A stretch of DNA of 11,667 bases from an uncultured Coriobacteriales bacterium (GTDB lineage: Bacteria > Actinomycetota > Coriobacteriia > Coriobacteriales > UMGS124): positions 1 to 11,667 of the forward strand of contig CAKUKJ010000035.1 in NCBI GenBank assembly GCA_934662525.1. Direction: 5' to 3'. Each line of letters starts with the position of its first letter. Position 1 is the first letter of the stretch. This document shows, one piece after another, positions 6,630 through 11,667 of this stretch. A program made the translations under genes and the position numbers. Under the pieces are notes generated by a model. That model worked only from the letters and a program-made list of their open reading frames with translations, had not been told where the DNA came from and ran no database searches.

Positions 6630-7729
6630 AGCGTAACGCCTACCAGCACGGTCTCAGGCTTGAGCGTCACGCCGAATTTCTCATGCACGCCGTCTTTTAC
6701 CGCCTGTGCAAGCTCCACCACGTCGGCGCTCCTCGCATGTCCGCGGTTTGTCATGGCGAGGGTGTGCAGGTTGCTGAGTGTGGCTGAGGAGTCCGCCCCA
6801 TGCACGCCCCATCCCTTATGGAAGCCTGCGCGGTCTATGAGCCAGGCGGCGGACGTCTTTACGTGCTCCTTGTCTTGCGAGGGATAGAGCGGCGCATCGG
6901 CGGGCAGCAGCCTCGCGGCTTCCTCGCGGGCCAAGACGGGGTTTGTGAAGAACGAGCCGCTTGACCAGCGGTCGTAGATGGGGGAGGGGCCGTCGGGCTC
7001 GGGGTCGGCGACCATGCCTTTGCTCGCGCGCACGCCATATACCGAATCGCGTATGGCGGACAGGTCCATCTCGCAGCCCGTCTCGCAGCCAAGGGCGCGC
7101 GCGAGCTGGGCGTGTGCGACGCGGCCCCGGGGCTGCTCCCGCAGCTCAAACTCGGCATCGAGCACAATCCAGCGCGGCGTGTAGGCCCAGCGGCCTGCGT
7201 CCTGCGCGTCGTCCATGCTGCGGCGAAGCATGCTTGTGCGGTATCCCAGGGCGAGCTGGGAGCACCCCATGCGATCGACCGTGTTCGTAGCCCGGTCATA
7301 CAGCCTGACGTTGCGGAGGCATGAGCCCACCTCCTGCCCGTAAGCTCCTAGGTTCTGCATGACGGCGCTGCCGATCTGCCCGGGGATGCCGCTCAGCGCC
7401 TCGAGGCCTTCGAGACCGCGCTCCACGCACCATGCGACGAAGTCGTCCCAGGTGTTGCCCACATGCACGCGCACGCGCACGCGATCGTCATCGCGCCATG
7501 CCTCAGGCTCCATGCGGGTATGGGTCCTCACCACCATGCCAGGAAACTCCTCGTCGCCGGCAAGCATGTTCGACCCCGACCCAACGACGACGAGTGGAAG
7601 GCCCGCCTCGTCTGCCTTCCGGACGCACGTGATGAGCTCGGCCTCCGAGGCCGTTTCCCAAAAGGTTGCAATAGGGCCACCGACTCGCAAGGTGGTAATG
7701 TTCTTGAACGCCGTGTCCATCCGACCCAT
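6623..7729 (-). CDS. murB: UDP-N-acetylmuramate dehydrogenase (UDP-N-acetylenolpyruvoylglucosamine reductase)
   Basis: MurB is the FAD- and NADPH-dependent cytoplasmic enzyme that makes UDP-MurNAc, the second committed step of peptidoglycan precursor synthesis. The 368 residues include FAD-binding GSGSN (50-54) and IPGQIGSAVMQNLGAYG (115-131). The Tyr-Arg pair 163-164 (GYRTSMLRR) marks the type I enzymes. The SSGSFFTNPV motif has proton donor Ser259, SAAWLID is at 293-299, and the C-terminal KPETVLVG contains Glu359, the expected catalytic Glu. It is the only minus-strand gene. GGGAGGT lies just upstream of the ATG at 7729 with only about four bases of spacing. A second ATG three codons in (7720) would have about 13, so the exact start is open. 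The stop codon lies inside the T-tract region of the efp terminator. Confidence 0.96.
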   Translation of the reverse strand: MGRMDTAFKNITTLRVGGPIATFWETASEAELITCVRKADEAGLPLVVVGSGSNMLAGDEEFPGMVVRTHTRMEPEAWRDDDRVRVRVHVGNTWDDFVAWCVERGLEGLEALSGIPGQIGSAVMQNLGAYGQEVGSCLRNVRLYDRATNTVDRMGCSQLALGYRTSMLRRSMDDAQDAGRWAYTPRWIVLDAEFELREQPRGRVAHAQLARALGCETGCEMDLSAIRDSVYGVRASKGMVADPEPDGPSPIYDRWSSGSFFTNPVLAREEAARLLPADAPLYPSQDKEHVKTSAAWLIDRAGFHKGWGVHGADSSATLSNLHTLAMTNRGHARSADVVELAQAVKDGVHEKFGVTLKPETVLVGVTLK

Positions 7730-7744
7730 GGGACCTCCCGCCCG

Positions 7745-7803
7745 CTCGTTCGCCTAGCTTGACCATAATAATCGAGGCTGTCGCATGCGAGAGGGCACAT
7801 GTT
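7745..7803. promoter_or_regulatory. Probable divergent promoter region between murB and cca
   Basis: The 127-base gap between the divergent murB and cca starts must serve both directions. Its AT-rich core ACCATAATAATCG (7762-7774) offers -10-like hexamers on both strands: CATAAT/AATAAT on + and TATTAT on -. TTGACC (7759-7764) is a good -35 on the + strand, but no matching -10 lies 16-18 bases downstream. No clean promoter pair can be assigned. A perfect palindrome TCGCATGCGA lies at 7781-7790. Confidence 0.3.
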
Positions 7804-7856
7804 GTGGGAAGATGGGACAATCAAACCTGAAAGGCCCGAAAGGAGGCGAATCGACG

Positions 7857-9260
7857 ATGGCATACGAGGACAAGCTGGCCGAGCTGCTCCCGACAAGCGC
7901 ACGGCGTGCTCTGGAGGTGCTCGAGCGTGAGGGCAAACAGGCATACGTGGTGGGCGGTTTTGTGCGCGACGCGGTGCTCGGGCGGCCCTGTCATGACGTC
8001 GACATCGCCACCGACGCACTGTGGTACCACACACGCGGCTACTTCATCGACGCCGGCTATCGCGTTATCGAGACAGGCTCGGCCCACGGCACGGTCACGG
8101 TGCTCATCGACGGCGACCCCATCGAGATCACGACGTACCGCACCGACGGAACGTATTCCGACCATCGTCGGCCCGACACGGTCCGTTTTGTCAAGAACAT
8201 AGAGGAAGACCTGGCACGTCGAGACTTCACGGTCAACTCGGTGGCGTGGAACCCCCGTCTGGGGCTCGTCGACCCCTTTGGCGGCATGGACGACATGTCG
8301 CGCCGGCTCATCCGTTGCGTGGGCGAGCCCAACCGCCGCTTTGATGAAGACGCCCTGCGCATCATGCGCGGGGTTCGTTTCGCGGCCCAGCTCGCTTTCG
8401 ACATCGACCCCGACACGGCGGCTGCCATCCATGCCAATGCGGGGCTGCTCGACAAAGTCGCCGTGGAGCGCATCGCCCAGGAATGGGACAAGGTCGTCTG
8501 CGCCCCCCATGCCGTTGCCGCCCTGCGCTCCTTCCCCGACATCGCGATCGTTGCGGTGCCGCATGTCGCCCCCATGGTGGGCTTCGACCAAAAAAGCCGC
8601 TGGCACTGCTACGACGTCTGGGAGCACTGCCTGCACGCCTTGAGCTACTTGCCGGCCGATGCGCCCTCGGCGCTTTGCCATGCCACGCTCCTCCATGACA
8701 TCGGGAAACCCTCGACGTTTTTGCTGGGAGAAGACGGCCGGGGCCATTTCTACGGGCATGAGGAGGCCGGCGCGCGCCTGCTCGTGCAGGATTACACCCG
8801 CCTTCGCTGGCCTGGCGAGGAGCTCCGCCTGATGGAGTATCTCGTGCGCCATCACGACCGTCCGGTGGAGGCGAGCCCCCGGGGCATCCGCCGGGCGCTT
8901 GCGCGCGCGAACGGTGCGCTCAACACGGACGCCGCCGGGGCTCGGGAGGCACTGGGGCTTTTGCTCAAGCTCAAACGTGCCGACGCCCTTGCCCATTCAC
9001 AGCGGGCGATTCGCAAGCGCATGCGCGAAATCGACCATGTGGACGCCGCCTTTGCCGAGGAGCTTGAACGGGGCGGCGCCTTCTGCATGGCCGACTTGGC
9101 GGTCGATGGAAACGACCTCATCGAGCTGGGAGTGGCGCGTGGCCCCTATATGGGGTATCTCCTCAGGCGTCTGCTGCACGAGGTCATCGAAGGCGATGTG
9201 CCCAACGACCGCGACGCCCTCGTCGCCCATGTCAACGCCATATTGGAGGGCCGTCTCTGA
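7857..9260 (+). CDS. cca: CCA tRNA nucleotidyltransferase (class II, with HD domain)
   Basis: This enzyme adds or repairs the 3' CCA end of tRNAs using CTP and ATP. It has 467 residues from the ATG at 7857, which follows AGGAGG (7841-7846) at ten bases; the frame is open further upstream but that part contains this site. The class II head shows GGFVRDAVLG (33-42) with metal-binding DVD (47-49), RRDFT (121-125), the nucleotide-reading EDALRIMR (164-171) and ERIAQEW (204-210). A C-terminal HD phosphohydrolase-type domain has His250, His260, HD at 280-281 and HH near 330. HD domains in this family are linked to phosphodiesterase or phosphatase activity in the E. coli enzyme. The family also contains poly(A) polymerases, but the residues and genome class favour CCA addition. 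No terminator is seen after it. Confidence 0.94.
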   Translation: MAYEDKLAELLPTSARRALEVLEREGKQAYVVGGFVRDAVLGRPCHDVDIATDALWYHTRGYFIDAGYRVIETGSAHGTVTVLIDGDPIEITTYRTDGTYSDHRRPDTVRFVKNIEEDLARRDFTVNSVAWNPRLGLVDPFGGMDDMSRRLIRCVGEPNRRFDEDALRIMRGVRFAAQLAFDIDPDTAAAIHANAGLLDKVAVERIAQEWDKVVCAPHAVAALRSFPDIAIVAVPHVAPMVGFDQKSRWHCYDVWEHCLHALSYLPADAPSALCHATLLHDIGKPSTFLLGEDGRGHFYGHEEAGARLLVQDYTRLRWPGEELRLMEYLVRHHDRPVEASPRGIRRALARANGALNTDAAGAREALGLLLKLKRADALAHSQRAIRKRMREIDHVDAAFAEELERGGAFCMADLAVDGNDLIELGVARGPYMGYLLRRLLHEVIEGDVPNDRDALVAHVNAILEGRL

Positions 9261-9304
9261 TATGTGGGCCACGTGCAGTGCGTTTGCGTAGATTGTCGGG
9301 AACT

Positions 9305-9334
9305 CTGGCATATTTGAGCCAGACCGCATATACT
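9305..9334 (+). promoter_or_regulatory. Candidate promoter for rpsT
   Basis: CTGGCA (9305-9310, four of six consensus bases) and TATACT (9329-9334, five of six) are separated by 18 bases. They lie in the 138-base gap between cca and rpsT. A start near 9341 would give a leader of about 58 bases made largely of two hairpins. Confidence 0.5.
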
Positions 9335-9347
9335 AGACGAGTTGCAG

Positions 9348-9398
9348 ATAGGCAGGCGAACCCTGCCGTATAGTTATGATTTGAAGGGATCTACTTCA
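9348..9398 (+). promoter_or_regulatory. Structured rpsT leader (two hairpins, one covering the ribosome binding site)
   Basis: Hairpin A: GGCAGG (9351-9356) pairs with CCTGCC (9362-9367) around CGAAC. It is extended by three A-T pairs (9348-9350 with 9369-9371) past a bulged G. Hairpin B: TGAAG (9382-9386) pairs with CTTCA (9394-9398) immediately before the GTG start, placing half of the GAAGGGA ribosome binding site in a stem. S20 represses its own translation in E. coli; a similar role here is inference. Confidence 0.4.
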
Positions 9399-9665
9399 GT
9401 GCCTAACATCAAGTCTCAGATTAAGCGTGACAAGCAGGCTGCCAAGGCCCGTCTGCGTAACCGTGCCGTCCGTTCCGAGCTCAAGACCGCTGTGAAGCGC
9501 GTTCAGGAGGCCGTCGCCGCCGGCAACGTCGAGGCCGCCAACGAGGCTGTCAAGGTTTGCTACCACAAGATGGACAAGGCCGTTTCCAAGGGCGTCATCC
9601 ACAAGAACCAGTGCGCCAACCGTAAGTCCGGCGTTGCCAAGCTTGTCAACAAGATTTCTGCTTAG
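9399..9665 (+). CDS. rpsT: 30S ribosomal protein S20
   Basis: S20 binds 16S rRNA early in 30S assembly. The 88-residue protein begins (M)PNIKSQIKRDKQAAKARLRN, the family N-terminus, from a GTG at 9399. GAAGGGA (9383-9389) lies nine bases upstream. A TTG at 9342 would add 19 residues unlike any S20 and is rejected. The sequence is all-helical and rich in Lys/Arg/Ala, with the conserved stretches RNRAVRSELKT and GVIHKNQCANRKSGVAKLV. It is likely transcribed alone from the promoter just upstream and ended by the terminator at 9689-9724. rpsT close to lepA is a common bacterial arrangement. The non-ATG start resembles E. coli rpsT (UUG), where the weak start is part of autogenous control. Confidence 0.97.
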   Translation: MPNIKSQIKRDKQAAKARLRNRAVRSELKTAVKRVQEAVAAGNVEAANEAVKVCYHKMDKAVSKGVIHKNQCANRKSGVAKLVNKISA

Positions 9666-9688
9666 TTCTTAGTTTTCAAGCATGCATG

Positions 9689-9724
9689 AAAGGGCGTCTG
9701 GCTACTTGCCGGGTGCCCTTTTTT
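9689..9724 (+). terminator. Intrinsic terminator of rpsT
   Basis: AAAGGGC (9689-9695) pairs with GCCCTTT (9715-9721). The stem continues inward through 9696-9702 and 9708-9714 with three G-U pairs, giving about 14 base pairs around a TACTT loop. Six Ts follow (9719-9724). It lies 24 bases after the rpsT stop and 32 before lepA, so lepA is reached by readthrough or by an unrecognised start in the short remaining gap. Confidence 0.88.
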
Positions 9725-9755
9725 CGTACCTGAGCCGAGACGTGAAACGGGTTGT

Positions 9756-11564
9756 ATGGCTACTGACGACACCTTCCACATCAGAAACTTCTCCATCATC
9801 GCGCATATCGACCACGGCAAATCGACCGTGGCCGACCGCATCCTCGAGCAGACGCACACCGTGGCGCAGCGCGACATGGAGGCCCAGCTGCTCGATTCGA
9901 TGGATATCGAGCGCGAGCGCGGCATTACCATCAAGAGCCAGGCCGTGCGCGTGGAGTACCAGGCCGACGACGGCGAGCGCTATCAGTTCAACCTCATCGA
10001 CACGCCTGGGCATGTCGACTTTACCTACGAGGTCTCGCGCTCGCTTGCCGCATGCGAAGGCGCCGTGCTCGTTGTGGACGCCACACAGGGCGTCGAGGCC
10101 CAGACGGTGTCCAACGCTCTTCTTGCCATGAACGCCGGCCTCGAGATCGTCCCCGCCATCAACAAGATCGACCTGCCGTCCTCTGATGTCGAGCGCACCA
10201 AGTCGGAGATCGAGGAGGGCCTCGCCATCCCGTGCGACGACGCGGTGAGCGTGTCGGGCAAGACAGGCGCGGGCATCCACGAGCTGCTCGAGGCTGTCGT
10301 CGCGCACATCCCCGCGCCGCAGGGCGACGAGGACGCCCCCCTCAAGGCCCTCATCTTCGACTCGTACTTCGATCCCTATCGCGGCGTCGTCGCACTCGTG
10401 CGCATCGTCGACGGCTCGCTCAAGGCACGCCAGCGCGTGCGTCTCATGTCGAGCGGACTGGTGTTCGAGGTGGAGGAGGTCGGCGTGCGCCGCCCGGCCG
10501 AAACCCCGCTGCCCGACCTGGGCGTCGGCGAGGTCGGCTATATGGTGACCGGCCTCAAAGACCCGCTCGACGTGCGTGTGGGCGACACGGTGACCGACGC
10601 GGCCCGGCCCGCCGTCGAGGCGCTCCCGGGATACCGCGAGGTCAAGCCCATGGTGTACGCTGGACTGTTCCCCATCGACACCGAAGACTTCGAGAACCTG
10701 CGCGACGCCCTCGACAAGCTGCGCCTCAACGACCCGGCCGTCGTCTACACCCCCGAGACCTCCGTGGCCTTGGGCTTCGGCTTTCGCGTGGGCTTTTTGG
10801 GCCTGCTGCATATGGAAGTGGTCAAGGAGCGTTTGGAGCGCGAGTTCAACCTCGACCTCATCGCCACGGCCCCCTCGGTGGAGTACAACGTCTATCTCAC
10901 CAACAAGGAGATGCTCGAGATCACCTCGCCGCAGGAGATGCCCGACCCCTCCAGCATCGACCATATCGAGGAGCCGTACCTCACGGTGAAGGTGCTTGTG
11001 CCGCCCGACTATGTGGGCGCGGTCATGGACCTCACCATCGACCATCGCGGCACGTTCCTCAACATGGTGTATCTGAGCCCCACCACGGTGGAGATGCACT
11101 GGGAAATGCCGCTCTCCGAGCTCATCATGGACTACTTCGACCAGCTCAAGAGCCGCACGCGCGGGTATGCCTCGCTCGACTACGAGTACAAGGGCTATCA
11201 GACGAGCGCCTTGCAGAAGCTCGACATCCTGCTTTCCGGTGAGACGGTGGACGCCCTCAGCTTCATCGTGCACAAGGACAAGGCATACGGGCGCGGCCGC
11301 GTGCTGTGCGAGAAGCTCAAAGAGATCATCCCCCGCCAGCAGTTCGAGGTGCCCATCCAGGCGGCTGTGGGCGGGCGCATCATCGCCCGTGAGACGGTGC
11401 GCGCGCTTCGCAAGGACGTTTTGGCCAAGTGCTACGGCGGAGACATCTCGCGCAAGCGCAAGCTGCTTGAGAAGCAGAAAGAGGGCAAGAAGCGCATGAA
11501 GGCGATTGGCAGCGTGGATGTGCCCCAGGAGGCCTTCATGGCGATTCTCAAGGTGGACGACTAG
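9756..11564 (+). CDS. lepA: Elongation factor 4 (LepA), ribosome-associated GTPase
   Basis: EF4/LepA is a translational GTPase related to EF-G, implicated in ribosome back-translocation under stress and in 30S maturation. The 602-residue length is normal. G-domain motifs are complete: G1 AHIDHGKST (16-24), G2 RGIT (55-58), G3 DTPGH (82-86), G4 NKID (136-139) and a G5-like SGKTG. The EF-G-like domains II, III and V follow. The LepA-specific C-terminal domain shows the hallmark [20 protein letters not shown] run near the end. The ATG at 9756 follows a weak GAAACGGG site. The stop TAG (11562-11564) is close to the next gene, suggesting co-transcription. The antisense strand carries a long open frame that is only a composition shadow. 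Confidence 0.98.
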   Translation: MATDDTFHIRNFSIIAHIDHGKSTVADRILEQTHTVAQRDMEAQLLDSMDIERERGITIKSQAVRVEYQADDGERYQFNLIDTPGHVDFTYEVSRSLAACEGAVLVVDATQGVEAQTVSNALLAMNAGLEIVPAINKIDLPSSDVERTKSEIEEGLAIPCDDAVSVSGKTGAGIHELLEAVVAHIPAPQGDEDAPLKALIFDSYFDPYRGVVALVRIVDGSLKARQRVRLMSSGLVFEVEEVGVRRPAETPLPDLGVGEVGYMVTGLKDPLDVRVGDTVTDAARPAVEALPGYREVKPMVYAGLFPIDTEDFENLRDALDKLRLNDPAVVYTPETSVALGFGFRVGFLGLLHMEVVKERLEREFNLDLIATAPSVEYNVYLTNKEMLEITSPQEMPDPSSIDHIEEPYLTVKVLVPPDYVGAVMDLTIDHRGTFLNMVYLSPTTVEMHWEMPLSELIMDYFDQLKSRTRGYASLDYEYKGYQTSALQKLDILLSGETVDALSFIVHKDKAYGRGRVLCEKLKEIIPRQQFEVPIQAAVGGRIIARETVRALRKDVLAKCYGGDISRKRKLLEKQKEGKKRMKAIGSVDVPQEAFMAILKVDD

Positions 11565-11575
11565 TGGAGCCCGCG

Positions 11576-11667
11576 ATGTTCGCCCATGCCGGGGAGTCTG
11601 ACGTGCGCGGCCAGACCGAGGCCTTACGGGCGCGCCTGGCCGCGCACCCCTTCATGCTCGCCCCCAT
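11576..11667 (+). CDS. Start of a gene, possibly tRNA-dihydrouridine synthase (3'-truncated by the window)
   Basis: An open frame runs from the lepA stop to the right edge. The ATG at 11576 follows GTGGAG (11564-11569) with six bases of spacing. A GTG at 11564, overlapping the lepA stop as TAGTG, is an alternative start in the same frame. The visible 31 residues end in HPFMLAPM. FxLAPM is how the FMN-binding core of Dus proteins begins (usually continued AGVTD), so a Dus-type tRNA-dihydrouridine synthase is the best guess. The radical-SAM protein HemW, common after lepA, begins with a LYIHIPFC-type motif that is not visible here. The evidence is only a few residues. Confidence 0.5.
   Translation, partial: MFAHAGESDVRGQTEALRARLAAHPFMLAP

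Noticed and set aside
7781..7790. Perfect palindrome TCGCATGCGA between murB and cca as an operator
   Set aside because: A 10-base palindrome is expected about once per kilobase by chance, and it has no flanking symmetry or second copy in the window.
7785..7856. Longer N-terminus for the CCA-adding enzyme
   Set aside because: The extra 24 codons contain the AGGAGG ribosome binding site of the ATG at 7857 and do not resemble the family.
9702..11273. A 523-codon minus-strand open frame opposite lepA (and similar ones at 4711-5826 and 7821-8996)
   Set aside because: Same composition effect: each mirrors a conserved + strand gene in a fixed frame relation, with His/Asp/Val/Gly-rich products and no domain.
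1..11667. CRISPR arrays, insertion sequences, tRNA genes, attachment sites or defence genes
   Set aside because: No regularly spaced repeats, inverted-repeat-bounded transposase, cloverleaf or phage-like genes were found by reading. The window is continuous housekeeping sequence.

Overview
This is a GC-rich (by eye about 60-65 %), gene-dense chromosomal window of housekeeping genes. The gene order and protein character point to an actinobacterium, most likely of the class Coriobacteriia (the Olsenella/Collinsella/Atopobium side). That placement is inference; there is no rRNA or other decisive marker here. I see no insertion sequence, prophage, CRISPR array, tRNA gene or other accessory island, and no gap between genes exceeds 300 bases. 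I do not see a new multi-gene system. The points worth a second look are gene order, leader structures and one orphan membrane protease.

Region 1 (1-4050, + strand) is a tightly packed unit of five genes: the 3' part of alaS (alanyl-tRNA synthetase), ruvX (pre-16S rRNA nuclease / resolvase fold), mltG (lytic transglycosylase), a YqeG-family HAD phosphatase and a short prepilin peptidase. Junctions are 1 bp apart, 4 bp overlapping, 3 bp apart and 7 bp overlapping, so they are almost certainly co-transcribed and translationally coupled.

Region 2 (4051-6620, + strand) holds aroK (shikimate kinase), an M24 Xaa-Pro peptidase and efp (elongation factor P). efp ends in a strong 19-bp intrinsic terminator. 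Regions 1 and 2 together read like a shortened version of the actinobacterial cluster known from Mycobacterium tuberculosis (alaS, ruvX, mltG, aroE, prepilin peptidase, aroC, aroK, aroB, aroQ, pepQ, efp, nusB). Here a YqeG phosphatase stands where aroE would be, and aroE, aroC, aroB, aroQ and nusB are absent.

Region 3 (6623-7729, - strand) is murB, the only minus-strand gene. It converges on efp and diverges from the next gene. Region 4 (7857-11667, + strand) holds the CCA-adding enzyme, ribosomal protein S20 (rpsT, with its own promoter, a structured leader and a terminator), lepA (EF4) and the first codons of a gene that looks like a tRNA-dihydrouridine synthase.

The window is dominated by translation (alaS, ruvX, efp, cca, rpsT, lepA, probably dus), with cell-wall and envelope functions (mltG, murB, possibly yqeG and the prepilin peptidase) and single steps of aromatic biosynthesis and peptide turnover. 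Several real starts are non-ATG (ruvX TTG; efp and rpsT GTG) and were chosen from family N-termini and ribosome binding sites.
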